Positions 1-8,597 are shown, counted from the stretch's first letter. The stretch: DNA of 64,000 nt from CAVWCQ01 sp963753545 (GCA_963753545.1 CAVWCQ010000008.1:124001-188000), one strand, 5' to 3'. Numbers and translations are program-made. The notes: generated by a model not told the origin, from the sequence alone.

Positions 1-89
1 AGCAGATCGGCGGTCAGCGCGGTGATGCGCGGCGGCGCTGCGGCAAGTAGAGTCAGAATCTGCTCAATGGTGAGTGATTGATCGGGCAG
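1..89 (-). CDS. DinB-like protein, N-terminal fragment
   Basis: The minus strand reads openly from about position 89 to the window edge and gives LPDQSLTIEQILTLLAA followed by PPRITALTADL. This resembles the first helix of DinB/YfiT-type four-helix metalloenzymes, which often open with a TIEQ-like stretch. No ATG, GTG or TTG is in frame. A CTG at 89 lies 7 nt after a good AAGGAG, so a CTG start or a base error is possible. It lies 16 bases downstream of the lipoprotein gene on the same strand. The identification rests on about 29 residues and is tentative. Confidence 0.35.
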   Translation of the reverse strand, partial: MPDQSLTIEQILTLLAAAPPRITALTADL

Positions 90-105
90 GTGACCTCTCC
101 TTGCT

Positions 106-1338
106 CTACTGCGCCACTGATCCGCTGACGATCAGCGTATAGCGGACGGCGGGACCGCCCAGCGCATAAAATGTGACCTCAAAGGAGGCGGCTTCCTGCG
201 GGACAAGCTGCGATTTGGCGATAAACACCGTGTCTGAGGCGACAATATGCCCCTGGTCGTCCCAGATGGCGGCGACCACCTTCACCGCGCTGGCAGCACG
301 CGGCCCGATATTCGCCAGTTCGCCCTGAATAACAAGGTTGCTGCGCTCGTTATAAAGCGCCTGATCGTTAGCGACGGCAAAATTCTCCGGCCCATAGAAG
401 CTTTGCCGCACATAATCGGCCTGGCGCGCGGCAGCATGCAGTTCATAACGCACGGTGCTGGCTGGTTTGCCACCCTCGAAGCGCAGATCGAAGGGTGCGC
501 TCTGGCCCGGCCCCAGCACATCTACTGCCAGAATATCGGACTGCTCGCTCAGGCGGCGGCCCTGGCTGTCGAAAAGCACCCCGGAAAGCTGGACGGCTTC
601 CAGCGGTTTGAGCGTCGTATTGACTGCTTCGCCGCTGATATGGAACGTGCCATCGCGTTCGGTCCAGGCCAGGTAACTGTCAAAGGTGATAATGCCGCTG
701 TAGGCAGTGACGCCTGCTGCTGCCTGCTGCACGGTGCCAATCGTCAGTTCAGCATTAGGATCGACGCGGAAGGTGTTGATGACGGTGCGCAGCGTTTCCA
801 TCATCGCCGGATCAGCCCCGGTAATATCGAGTTCCAGGGCGCTGAAGAATGAGCCGTTGCGCTGTAGAAAAATATTCAGGCTGCGCGGCCCCAGCGCGGG
901 ATACGTGCGGACACCTGTAATGCGGCGGCTGAGATCGGCCTGATCCGTGCGCTCCAGTTCAGTCCATTGGAAGTTAGCGAGATCGGGCGGGGGCTGGTAA
1001 GCATTGACCGCCTGGGCAAAGGCTTCGGGAGTCATCGGCTGCCCGGTGTTGACAATGGTAATGCTGAGCCGCGTGATGGCCTGTGTCCCTTCAGGATCGC
1101 TGAACTGCACGCGAACGCCGTTGCTATCGGGCAGGTCCTCCGCGATCCAGTCGGGCGGGACGCGCAGCGAAAATACCCCCGACGGATGGCGGTAGGTCTG
1201 GAATCCGGAGTTGGGCGGGGCAGAGGTAGCGACCATGATCACCGGATCGTTGGTGTTTGCGCCCCCCAGCCCGCAGCCAGCTAACGACAATGTCGCCAGC
1301 AGTGCCACACAGGCAATCAGTCGAATGCGTGCAGGCAT
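106..1338 (-). CDS. Secreted lipoprotein with PsbP-like and FxLyD-like domains
   Basis: A 410-residue lipoprotein. Residues 1-22 form a signal peptide ending in a lipobox (LAGC), so Cys22 should be acylated and the protein anchored on the outer face of the membrane. Residues about 48-195 (HPSGVFSLRVPPDW onward) have the PsbP/DUF1795-like pattern common in Chloroflexota surface proteins. Two later segments (about 225-310 and 325-405) look like FxLyD-type beta-sandwich domains (for example ELANIGPRAASAVKVVA). No catalytic motif is visible. It starts 3 nt after the FHA gene stop, so the two are probably co-transcribed. Role unknown, perhaps an envelope sensor or adhesive protein. Confidence 0.75.
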   Translation of the reverse strand: MPARIRLIACVALLATLSLAGCGLGGANTNDPVIMVATSAPPNSGFQTYRHPSGVFSLRVPPDWIAEDLPDSNGVRVQFSDPEGTQAITRLSITIVNTGQPMTPEAFAQAVNAYQPPPDLANFQWTELERTDQADLSRRITGVRTYPALGPRSLNIFLQRNGSFFSALELDITGADPAMMETLRTVINTFRVDPNAELTIGTVQQAAAGVTAYSGIITFDSYLAWTERDGTFHISGEAVNTTLKPLEAVQLSGVLFDSQGRRLSEQSDILAVDVLGPGQSAPFDLRFEGGKPASTVRYELHAAARQADYVRQSFYGPENFAVANDQALYNERSNLVIQGELANIGPRAASAVKVVAAIWDDQGHIVASDTVFIAKSQLVPQEAASFEVTFYALGGPAVRYTLIVSGSVAQ

Positions 1339-1340
1339 GG

Positions 1341-1832
1341 TTATGCTTTGAAATATAGGGTCAGCGACAGCCGTCCAAGAGTAATTTCGTCTCCATCGCG
1401 CAGACGGCGTTCGACACCTGCCGGGACGATCTCGCCGTTCAACCGCGTGCCGTTCGTGCTGTTCAAGTCGAGCAGATAGAGGGCGCGTTCTTCACGCAGC
1501 AGGCGGGCATGCTGCCGTGAGACACCTCTTTCATCGGCTCCAAAGGGGGCAAGATTTACGTAAGTGATGCCGCCCTCTGCCGGAGTGACCGTCCGGCCCA
1601 GGATCACTTCCTGTCGAACCTGGATGACGACAGGTGCCTCTGCATCGTTGACATGCAGGACGATGGTTCCGTCCGGGCTGAGCATATCGGTTCCGGCGTG
1701 TCCGGGTGTTCCGCCGCTTCCGGGTTCCATCTGACGTGTGGAAAGGGGTACCGGGACCAGTGCCACGCCGCATTTGTCGCAGAATACAACCCCTTCGCGG
1801 TTAACCGCTCCGCAGTGGATACAATTTCTCAT
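1341..1832 (-). CDS. FHA-domain protein with N-terminal zinc ribbon
   Basis: A 163-residue cytoplasmic protein. Residues 4-21 hold two CxxC pairs (CIHC and CDKC), a zinc-ribbon tag. Residues about 78-160 are a forkhead-associated domain with the canonical GR (LGRT), SRQHA and NSTNGT motifs that bind phosphothreonine. FHA proteins act as readers of Ser/Thr kinase output, and a Ser/Thr kinase is encoded 4 kb away, although a link between the two is only inference. A strong GAGGAGG precedes the ATG. It overlaps nothing, but the next gene (lipoprotein) starts 3 nt after its stop. Confidence 0.9.
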   Translation of the reverse strand: MRNCIHCGAVNREGVVFCDKCGVALVPVPLSTRQMEPGSGGTPGHAGTDMLSPDGTIVLHVNDAEAPVVIQVRQEVILGRTVTPAEGGITYVNLAPFGADERGVSRQHARLLREERALYLLDLNSTNGTRLNGEIVPAGVERRLRDGDEITLGRLSLTLYFKA

Positions 1833-1882
1833 GGATCAGACCTCCTCAATAAAACCCTCACTGCAAAACTTTCCCGAAACGG

Positions 1883-2638
1883 CTAGTAGACCTTTCCAGG
1901 ATCGAACTGGCCGGGTTTGCTCGGTTTGGCAACTTCCAGATGGTGGTTCAAAAAGGCGAGGGATCGCCTCCAGGCATCTTGTGCCGCCACTGCCTGAAAG
2001 GTCGGGCGCGACTTATCAAAAAAGCCGCACTCGACATCGGGATAAACCACGACCTCATGCCCACTCCCTATCTGTTGCACAGTTTGGCTCAGTTTATCCC
2101 TCATTTCTGGCGGAATGTCGGGATCGCGCTCGGCCAGCAGCGCCAGCATAGGACAGGCCATCATGCGCACTTCGGCAGGCATGAAGTCGGACGGCATGCC
2201 ATAAAAAAGGACGAGCGCCCGCAAATCGTCACGGAACACAGCGGTCCGGAAGGCCAGCCGCGCGCCCACACCCCAGCCGATCAATCCGATTTTGCCGTTG
2301 CACTTGTTGTGGCTGAGCAGCGCTCGGAGCGTTGCCCCAACGAAGGACAACGCCGCCTCGCCCAGCTTATCCAGGATGGGCTGCGCGCTCTCCAGCGTTT
2401 CGGGCGCAAGTCGGTTGAACAGGTCAGGCGCAATCACATAATAGCCCAGTTCAGCAAAGCGCCGCGCCTCGGTGCGGATATGCGGTGTCAGGCCCGTATA
2501 GTCGTGCAGCAGCACTAAGCCCGGAAAGGGGCCGCCCAACTCAGGATGTGCCCAAAATGCAGGCAGATAATGTCCATCGGAAACGACCTGGATATAGCCG
2601 CTAATGATATGATGCTGCATATAGCTCGCTTCAAACAT
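1883..2638 (-). CDS. Dienelactone hydrolase-like protein lacking the catalytic residues
   Basis: A 251-residue alpha/beta-hydrolase of the dienelactone hydrolase family. The fold markers are clear: LVLLHDYTGL (oxyanion region), GYYVIAPDLF, the nucleophile elbow GWGVGAR at about 137-143, LLAERDPDIP (acid) and YPDVECGFFDKSRPTF (histidine loop). In active members the elbow is GxCxG or GxSxG and the loop carries His before GF. Here the nucleophile is Gly and the His is replaced by Cys, while the Asp is kept. The protein is therefore probably not a classical hydrolase. GGAGG precedes the ATG at 2638. It lies 30 nt after the PHP gene and is likely in the same transcript. Confidence 0.8.
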   Translation of the reverse strand: MFEASYMQHHIISGYIQVVSDGHYLPAFWAHPELGGPFPGLVLLHDYTGLTPHIRTEARRFAELGYYVIAPDLFNRLAPETLESAQPILDKLGEAALSFVGATLRALLSHNKCNGKIGLIGWGVGARLAFRTAVFRDDLRALVLFYGMPSDFMPAEVRMMACPMLALLAERDPDIPPEMRDKLSQTVQQIGSGHEVVVYPDVECGFFDKSRPTFQAVAAQDAWRRSLAFLNHHLEVAKPSKPGQFDPGKVY

Positions 2639-2668
2639 AGCTATTCCTCCAGGCGCGCGAGGATTACT

Positions 2669-3493
2669 CTAGATCGCAATCTGGCGCACCACCTGACGGT
2701 TTTCATAGCTGCACACGTGGTCAAACCCGGCCCGCCGCGCGATTTCAACCACCGACGGTAATCCATATCCCACATGTTCCGGGCGATGTCCGTCGCTGCC
2801 GAGAGTCAGCAGTTCGCCGCCCATCTCCCGGTACCAGCGCAGCGCTTCAATGGCGGGATGCATCTCGTTCACCTCAATGCGCAGCCCTGCCGAATTAATC
2901 TCAATGCCGATGCCCATCTCGATACACGCCTGCCAGACCGGGCGCACGACATCTTCCCACATGGCGATATCGAAGTGACCGTAGACTGTGTAGGCGACGC
3001 GCTTGATCACGTCGGGATGAGACAGCACATCGAACCCGCCAACCCGCACCATCCGCTCCAATTCGATAAAATAGGCCCTGATGGTTTCTTCTTCAGTATG
3101 GGTCCGGAAAAATTCTGCGTCAAATACGCTGTTGCCATCGACCCAGTGCAGGCTGCCCAACACCACATCATAGGGCCACGCCGCCAATACGGGGCGGATT
3201 TCGTCGCCCCACCGGTGAATTTCACCCACTTCCAGCCCGGCGCGGATCGTCATGCCGTGCGGAGCCAGTTCCTGCCGGGCCGCTGCCAGCCGTTCAAAAT
3301 AGACTTCCGGCTTATAATACCGCGTACACCAGTCGGCGGGGTTCAGGTCAAAATGCTCAGTGAAGGCGACCTCATAAATACCCCGGCTCATGGCGCTCCG
3401 GCACATTTCCGCCATAGACGCGCGTGAGTTGCAGCTCGCATTACTGTGCATATGATAATCGAGTGGAACCAATGACGATACTGAATTTTCCAT
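2669..3493 (-). CDS. PHP-domain phosphatase, histidinol-phosphatase (HisK) type
   Basis: A 274-residue PHP-family metal-dependent phosphoesterase. Metal-binding motifs appear in the expected order: DYHMHSN near the N terminus, FTEHFD, a Glu in GLEVGEIH, SLHWV, SHPD and finally GSDGHRPEHVG. This matches HisK-type histidinol-phosphate phosphatases, which release phosphate in histidine synthesis, although PHP enzymes with other substrates look similar. No other his gene is in the window. An ATG 30 nt further upstream exists, but AAGGAG lies 8 nt before the ATG at 3493 (MENSV), so that start is preferred. It heads the minus-strand cluster with the DLH-like and FHA genes. Confidence 0.85.
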   Translation of the reverse strand: MENSVSSLVPLDYHMHSNASCNSRASMAEMCRSAMSRGIYEVAFTEHFDLNPADWCTRYYKPEVYFERLAAARQELAPHGMTIRAGLEVGEIHRWGDEIRPVLAAWPYDVVLGSLHWVDGNSVFDAEFFRTHTEEETIRAYFIELERMVRVGGFDVLSHPDVIKRVAYTVYGHFDIAMWEDVVRPVWQACIEMGIGIEINSAGLRIEVNEMHPAIEALRWYREMGGELLTLGSDGHRPEHVGYGLPSVVEIARRAGFDHVCSYENRQVVRQIAI

Positions 3494-3626
3494 GAAAAAG
3501 AACTCCTTCGCTGCGAGCATCATTATAACTTCGCGAAAGGAGTTATGTTAGAGGCAAAAATAATAGCCCTTTTTCCCCTCGCCAGCATGCCTGGCAAGGG
3601 TGCAGTTGGAAGAAAACCAGGCGGCG

Positions 3627-4343
3627 TTACTTTTGCCCAATGACGATCAAGGTCGTAGCACTCCGAAAGCCGACTTTGTCGAGCCGCTGCGCGAGTTCCT
3701 CGCCTCGTGCCCGGTATGTCGCATATGCGGGCAGATCTTTGGCTCTGTCCAGGTAGAGGTCGATCCGGCTTCGCAGGTAGGCCGCCTGCTCCGGATCATG
3801 GGGATCCTCTTCCTGGCTGGCAAAATCGTAGAACGCCGCCTGGGTCAAACCCAATTCGTTAATCATCGCGACCAGTTGATCGCGGGAATAAGTCGGATCG
3901 TGATCGACGCCGAGCGCCCGGTCGATCTCCGCCCACCAGTGATGCAGCAGCATATGAGTTAACTGCTGCTCGCTCAGATCGTTGCAGACCATCTCGCTGA
4001 TGATCAGATGCCCGCCCGGTTTGAGAACCCGTTTCATCTCGCCCAGGACGGTATGCGGCTCGGCCATGTGGTGGATCGAGGAGCAGATCGTTGCCGTGTC
4101 GAAAGCTGCATCGGGGAAATCCATCCGGTGCGCGTTCATGGTGAGGTAGCGCACGCTGCCGCCGTCAAACTTAATCTCCGTGTTGGCGGGCTGATCCTTC
4201 ATGTCGATGCCGGTGAAGTCCTGCCAATCCCGCAGGGTCTCCTGCATCCAGCGGATGGCGAATCCACCCCCGGTTGCTACGTCCAACACTTTGCCGCCGG
4301 AGATTTGTTTGATGGCTCCGTCGATTTCCTGCTCCGAATGCAT
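3627..4343 (-). CDS. Class I SAM-dependent methyltransferase
   Basis: A Rossmann-fold methyltransferase of 238-242 residues. Motif I is VLDVATGGGFA, the acidic strand-2 end is FTGIDM, and LKPGGHLIISEM matches motif post-II/III of UbiE/COQ5-like enzymes. The substrate cannot be read from the sequence. Two ATGs are possible: 4355 (MEHK) and 4343 (MHSE). GGAG lies 6 nt before the second, so 4343 is favoured. It reads away from the plus-strand gene at 4462, so the intervening about 110 bases hold divergent promoters. A short GC-rich inverted repeat (3577-3600) lies after its stop. Confidence 0.85.
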   Translation of the reverse strand: MHSEQEIDGAIKQISGGKVLDVATGGGFAIRWMQETLRDWQDFTGIDMKDQPANTEIKFDGGSVRYLTMNAHRMDFPDAAFDTATICSSIHHMAEPHTVLGEMKRVLKPGGHLIISEMVCNDLSEQQLTHMLLHHWWAEIDRALGVDHDPTYSRDQLVAMINELGLTQAAFYDFASQEEDPHDPEQAAYLRSRIDLYLDRAKDLPAYATYRARGEELAQRLDKVGFRSATTLIVIGQK

Positions 4344-4461
4344 CTTGTGCTCCATCCCTGGTTGATCACGCGCATATACTGATACGTAGACACGACGGTT
4401 TTTTTGCCGAAACCCAATTTCTCTTACTTTCTTCTCTTGCTTTTCCTACGGGAGGAGATTC

Positions 4462-4794
4462 ATGACTTGCGAGCAGATGCAGCACATCATCCGCGCCCTG
4501 GAATTGATGCGCGCCAAACCGTTCCGCTGTATGACGTCTGTCGAATACGCGAAAAATGCCGGGACAATCTGGCTGGATGGGTTTTACTGCGCGTTGGGTG
4601 TATTGGGCCTGCTGGACGAGACAACAACCCCGGTCTACCGCGAGGTCATCGAGAGCCGCGGCTGGTTGTGGGGTCCGAACGCGCCGATCCCGGAGATGAA
4701 GCGGCGCGGACTGGGCGAAAACGCGATGATTGACGAACTGCTGAGCATCGAGATCGAGATGTGGCAGCGGCGGCTGGTGGCCCTGGGACGGTAA
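4462..4794 (+). CDS. Small hypothetical protein (110 aa)
   Basis: A 110-residue soluble protein with no recognised family. It is considered real because a strong GGGAGGAG lies 7 nt before the ATG and codon use matches neighbouring genes. Aromatic-rich segments (WLDGFYCALGVLG, SRGWLWGP) are followed by a charged helix (DELLSIEIEMWQRR). There is no signal peptide or membrane segment. A longer antisense frame over the same bases lacks a ribosome site and reads as low-complexity. Function unknown. Confidence 0.6.
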   Translation: MTCEQMQHIIRALELMRAKPFRCMTSVEYAKNAGTIWLDGFYCALGVLGLLDETTTPVYREVIESRGWLWGPNAPIPEMKRRGLGENAMIDELLSIEIEMWQRRLVALGR

Positions 4795-4824
4795 GGCAGC
4801 CGTTCTCTCCTCCAATGCACTCCC

Positions 4825-4842
4825 CCGCCGTTATGCTAAAAT
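4825..4842 (+). promoter_or_regulatory. Promoter-like repeat, copy A (extended -10)
   Basis: The 18-mer ccgccgttatgctaaaat contains TGCTAAAAT, an extended -10 (TGnTAnnnT). The identical 18-mer recurs at 5644-5661, and similarity extends about 12 bases upstream and 8 downstream. Copy A precedes the broken antitoxin gene. See findings. Confidence 0.55.
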
Positions 4843-4941
4843 TACGGTTAACACCTAATCGGCGAAAAAACAGCGAGATTGATCAGTGTGCCCGGACTTA
4901 CGCCTATCATAGGAAGAGGGGAATTAGTGGAGGACAGCATA

Positions 4942-5154
4942 ATGACTACTTGAAGAAATGAAGCAGGGTGTACGTGCACTAACCGTTGAGCAGCGGAAAC
5001 AGCTAATCTCTTTTATTGTGGATTCTGCTTACCGAACGCGAGAACGAAGAACAATTGCACAGTATTTTCGAATTTGAAGGAATTGCGGCCCATCTCGCTG
5101 ATGAAGAAGATACCTCAAGACTACGTGAAACGGCTGCGCCATGAATGGGATTAA
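4942..5154 (+). pseudogene. Frameshifted antitoxin gene (partner of the PIN toxin)
   Basis: Fragments in different frames read in order as one small protein: MTT, then KQGVRALTVEQRKQLISF, then EFEGIAAHLADEED, then YVKRLRHEWD and a stop at 5152-5154. This order and the C terminus match the antitoxins that commonly precede PIN toxins. At least three single-base shifts are needed to join them. It carries a good GGAGG upstream of the ATG at 4942. Its stop is 7 nt before the toxin start, the usual TA arrangement. Either the antitoxin is dead, leaving an unpaired toxin, or the assembly has indels here. Confidence 0.6.
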
Positions 5155-5160
5155 CCATAC

Positions 5161-5619
5161 TTGAAGATCAGCGATCTGCTCTCAGGTATACAAGTGTTAG
5201 GGATTGAAACCGCGCCTTTCATTTATTATACCGAGAAGCGCGCGGGTTTTGTTGATAGGATGCGAGCCATCTTTCAGCACGTTCTCGATGAAAAGATTGA
5301 CGTTGTTACATCCACCATTACGCTGACAGAGTGCCTCACCAAGCCGCTGCGCGAAAAAGATGCTGCCTTGGTAGCAGCCTACAATGCGATGCTGCGATCT
5401 ACTCGCGGAATAAGGCTTATCCCAGTTGATGCAACTGTTGCTGGGCGCGCTGCCGACCTGCGCGCACGATACAATTTGCGCACACCCGATGCTTTGCACG
5501 TTGCCACAGCATTGGCAGCAGGGTGTGATGCATTTTTGACCAATGATCGGGACCTCAAACGTGTGACAGAAGTTCGAGTCTTCCTGTTGGACGACCTTGA
5601 ACTAGATCCAGAACAGTGA
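5161..5619 (+). CDS. PIN-domain toxin (VapC-like ribonuclease)
   Basis: A 152-residue PIN-domain protein. Acidic motifs are visible: GIETAPFIYY (Glu at the usual first Asp), TSTITLTECL (Glu), TPDALHVATAL (Asp) and FLTNDRDL (Asn-Asp). VapC-type toxins cleave RNA with Mg bound by these residues. The start is a TTG immediately after the antitoxin remnant, and no ATG is in a suitable place. Substitution of Glu for the first Asp is conservative but unusual. It sits inside a segment flanked by promoter-like repeats (4825 and 5644). With the antitoxin broken, its activity is uncertain. Confidence 0.75.
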   Translation: MKISDLLSGIQVLGIETAPFIYYTEKRAGFVDRMRAIFQHVLDEKIDVVTSTITLTECLTKPLREKDAALVAAYNAMLRSTRGIRLIPVDATVAGRAADLRARYNLRTPDALHVATALAAGCDAFLTNDRDLKRVTEVRVFLLDDLELDPEQ

Positions 5620-5643
5620 CTTCCACCCCTCCCATGCGCCCTT

Positions 5644-5661
5644 CCGCCGTTATGCTAAAAT
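5644..5661 (+). promoter_or_regulatory. Promoter-like repeat, copy B, upstream of the Ser/Thr kinase
   Basis: An exact copy of the 18-mer at 4825, including the extended -10 TGCTAAAAT (5653-5661). The -10 ends 40 nt before the kinase ATG at 5702, a plausible promoter distance. No good -35 is apparent, as expected for an extended -10 promoter. Confidence 0.6.
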
Positions 5662-5701
5662 AGCGGATAGGTCTGATACGGCGGAAAGGATAACGATCCC
5701 C

Positions 5702-7342
5702 ATGAACAACCTGGTAGATACCTATCTCGGACAGTATCACTTGCTGGAAATCATCGGCAAGGGCGGCATGGCGACGGTTTTTCGGGCGCACCAGGAAAAC
5801 ATGAACCGCGACGTGGCGATCAAGATCATTTCGCCCGATCTGGCCATCGATGCCGAATTTATGGCGCGCTTCGAACGAGAGGCGCAGATCATCGCCCGCC
5901 TGCAGCACCCGCATATTTTGCCTGTCTACGATTTCGGACACCAGAAGGGCCTCACCTATCTGGTGATGCGACTCATGGAAGGCGGCAGCCTCGCGGATGA
6001 ACTGAGGGCCGGGCAGATCAGCAACGCGCGTATTATCGAATTGGCGCAGCAGATGGCCTCCGCGCTCGATTACGCTCACATGCGTGGGATCGTCCACCGC
6101 GATCTGAAGCCGACCAACATTCTGCTCGACAACGACCGCAACGCCTATCTGACCGATTTTGGGATCGCTAAGTTGCTCTCCGGCGGGCCAACGACAGGAC
6201 TCACCTCCACCGGGGCGGTAATGGGCACGCCGACCTATATGGCTCCCGAACAGTGGCGGGCCGAACCCGTCGATGGGCGCACCGATATTTACGCGCTGGG
6301 TGTCATTCTCTACCTGATGCTGGCGGGGCAGGTTCCCTTCCACGCGGAGACGCCGCACGGCCTGATGTACCAGCACCTCGATATGTCGCCGCCCGCGCCG
6401 CGCACGATCAACCCCAGTCTGCCCGCCACTGTCGAGCCAATCTTGGCGAAAGCGCTCGCTAAACGGCGTGAAGATCGTTATGCCTCGGCTACCGATCTGG
6501 CCCGCGATCTCGAAGTGGCGCTCAGTGCGCCTTCGCCGCGCCGCCTGCCGGAGCAGACTGATTTTGAGGCGCAGTTTGCCGAGCGAAAAGCAGCACAGAA
6601 TAAGCCGAGCGTGGCTTCTATTCCGGATATCCGCCTGCCGGATCGAGTCGGGCAGGATTCGCGCCCGACAGTGCCGCCGACGGGCCAGGGTCCGGCTCAA
6701 CCGCCTATCCAGCCCACGATCCCAGCGCCCGCCGCCGCAGCGCCTCCACCTGCCCGCACCATCCAGGCTCCGCCACCTGTCTACACGCCTCCACCGCAGC
6801 CGCTGTATCACGATCCTGCCCTTGATCAGCCGCCTGTTTACACGCCGCCGGAAGCATACCATCATGAATATCCGCCGGAGGACCAGCAGGCGATGCTGGG
6901 CCGGACGTTGTGGATCGGTGCGGCAGTGCTGACGGGTGTCCTGGTCTTGATCGGGATAATTGTGCTCATTATGGCGCTGTCAAACGGCGGGGGCGACTCG
7001 AACACCACGAGCCAGGAACCGACGGTGCCGCGTTCGACTGCCGCACCCACACCGTTGTTTCGGCCCAGCGCGGTCGTGCAATCTCCCGCCAATGGTACAG
7101 CGGTCAACCTGGGCGATCCAGTGACCATCACCTTCGCGGCAAATTTCGCGCAGGGCACCATCACGCGGGTTGAACTGCGCCGTTTTGGTCAGGTTCTCGA
7201 TACGATCAACGAGAACGCCTCGTCCGTGACAGGAACCTTCACTTATTCTCCCGACAGCACCGGAACCCACAATCTGGAAGTCGTTCCCTGGGCGGGGGAT
7301 GTACGCGGCGACTCGGCTACCGTGTCGATCTACGCACAGTAA
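5702..7342 (+). CDS. Membrane Ser/Thr protein kinase with extracellular Ig-like domain
   Basis: A 546-residue PknB-type kinase. Residues about 14-275 are the kinase domain: glycine loop GKGGMATVF, ATP-binding Lys41 in AIKII, catalytic HRDLKPTN at about 132, DFG at about 152, and the GTPTYMAPEQ activation/P+1 region. Residues about 290-395 are a Pro-rich juxtamembrane linker. A single membrane helix follows (about 400-425, WIGAAVLTGVLVLIGIIVLI). The outer part (about 455-545) looks like a bacterial Ig-like domain opening SPANGTAVNLGDPV, instead of the PASTA repeats of PknB. It likely phosphorylates cytoplasmic FHA-type targets in response to an outside signal. Preceded by promoter repeat copy B. 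Confidence 0.92.
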   Translation: MNNLVDTYLGQYHLLEIIGKGGMATVFRAHQENMNRDVAIKIISPDLAIDAEFMARFEREAQIIARLQHPHILPVYDFGHQKGLTYLVMRLMEGGSLADELRAGQISNARIIELAQQMASALDYAHMRGIVHRDLKPTNILLDNDRNAYLTDFGIAKLLSGGPTTGLTSTGAVMGTPTYMAPEQWRAEPVDGRTDIYALGVILYLMLAGQVPFHAETPHGLMYQHLDMSPPAPRTINPSLPATVEPILAKALAKRREDRYASATDLARDLEVALSAPSPRRLPEQTDFEAQFAERKAAQNKPSVASIPDIRLPDRVGQDSRPTVPPTGQGPAQPPIQPTIPAPAAAAPPPARTIQAPPPVYTPPPQPLYHDPALDQPPVYTPPEAYHHEYPPEDQQAMLGRTLWIGAAVLTGVLVLIGIIVLIMALSNGGGDSNTTSQEPTVPRSTAAPTPLFRPSAVVQSPANGTAVNLGDPVTITFAANFAQGTITRVELRRFGQVLDTINENASSVTGTFTYSPDSTGTHNLEVVPWAGDVRGDSATVSIYAQ

Positions 7343-7352
7343 CACATAACGC

Positions 7353-7393
7353 GTAGGGGCGCGGCTTGTAGCGTACGGAGTTAAGCCGCGCCC
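7353..7393 (+). terminator. Hairpin repeat / probable terminator after the kinase gene
   Basis: GTAGGGGCGCGGCTT, a 15-nt loop region, then AAGCCGCGCCC, followed by CTTTATATTT. The arms pair over about 9 bp. It is one of a family of GGGGCG hairpins found 3' of several genes in the window. Confidence 0.5.
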
Positions 7394-7466
7394 TTTATAT
7401 TTATGCTCTTTCTGGGGGATAGGGGCCAATCGGCGGGGCGCGCTAAGTGCAGGGAATCCTCCACCT

Positions 7467-8597
7467 ATGAAATATATATCCGTTCTTCTAATTCTGGCGA
7501 TCCTATCTTTTTCCGCTACACCTCAACCGATCCGCGCCCAGGACTCTTCGACCGGGCCATACTCGCTGCTCTTAACTTTGGGCGCGGGGATGGTTCGCAG
7601 CACAGCCTGGAGCCCCGACGGCAATGTACTGGCGGTGGGCGGCGCGCTGGGAATCTGGCTCTATACACCGGGGCTGGAGCCGATTACACTTCTAAAAGGT
7701 CACACGAAGGCCGTTTACGGGCTGGCCTTCAGTCCCGACGGGACCCAGCTTGCCAGCGCCAGCCACGATATGACCGTTCGCGTCTGGGATGTGACAGGGC
7801 AAGCGCAAAGCCCGGAACGCCTGACACTGGAAGGCCACACTGGTCTGACGGTAGCGGTTGCCTGGAGTCCCGATGGTCAGACGCTTGCCACCGGCAGTTA
7901 TGACAAAACGGTGCGCCTGTGGGATGCCGCGACGGGTAATCTGCTGCGTGTGCTGAAAGGCCACAGCGGGGGCGTGAATCAGGTCGCGTTTAGCGCGGAT
8001 GGTAGTCAGGTCATCAGTTCCGCCCTGAACGGCGAGATTCGCACCTGGGACGCGGCGACAGGTCATCCGCTCGATGTGATCGAGGGCAGCGCGGCAGAAT
8101 GGTCCCGCCTGACGGGGCAGCCCGCCGAGACCTACCTGGGTGGGACGCCCATTCAGCAGGAGCGCTCCCTCAGCCCGGACGGGACGCTATGGGCCGTGGT
8201 TGACTGGGATGGCGACGTGCAGATCATCGACGTGGCGACCGGAGAACTGTTGGGTGAGCGTGCGGAACATATCGATTGGATCATCTGGCTGGGCTGGGAC
8301 GGTGATCGGCTGCTCTCGACTGCGCTCAATGGCAGCGAGTATTCATGGGATGCTGATTCAGGCGATCTGCTTGGCGTGGAGTTGGTCGACCCGGACGATT
8401 TGCCTCCGGTTGAACCGATAAGCGCGGATGGCACGCAGTCCTTCACGATCAATGAAGCGGGTGTAACTCGCATTCTGGATGCGGCAGGGCAGGTAATTGC
8501 CGAACTGCCGGGCAAAGCAAACACGGCTGCCTGGAACGACGATGGAACGCGGCTGGCTGTCGCGCAGCGGAATGGAACAATACAGATTTGGGGATAG
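7467..8597 (+). CDS. Secreted WD40-repeat beta-propeller
   Basis: A 376-residue protein with an N-terminal signal peptide (residues 1-25, ending IRAQ). WD40 repeats are evident from repeated AWSPDG/AFSPDG and VRLWD/VRVWD/IRTWD signatures spaced 42-45 residues apart (VYGLAFSPDGTQLAS, VRLWDAATG, NQVAFSADGSQ). Six to seven blades can be counted, the usual number for one propeller. Such proteins are binding platforms and no enzyme motif is present. The stop (TAG at 8595) precedes the next ATG (8599) by one base, so translational coupling is likely. Confidence 0.88.
   Translation: MKYISVLLILAILSFSATPQPIRAQDSSTGPYSLLLTLGAGMVRSTAWSPDGNVLAVGGALGIWLYTPGLEPITLLKGHTKAVYGLAFSPDGTQLASASHDMTVRVWDVTGQAQSPERLTLEGHTGLTVAVAWSPDGQTLATGSYDKTVRLWDAATGNLLRVLKGHSGGVNQVAFSADGSQVISSALNGEIRTWDAATGHPLDVIEGSAAEWSRLTGQPAETYLGGTPIQQERSLSPDGTLWAVVDWDGDVQIIDVATGELLGERAEHIDWIIWLGWDGDRLLSTALNGSEYSWDADSGDLLGVELVDPDDLPPVEPISADGTQSFTINEAGVTRILDAAGQVIAELPGKANTAAWNDDGTRLAVAQRNGTIQIWG

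Noticed and set aside
5555..6865. 436-codon minus-strand frame opposite the Ser/Thr kinase
   Set aside because: Arg-rich low-complexity translation with no motif; the plus strand carries an unmistakable kinase.
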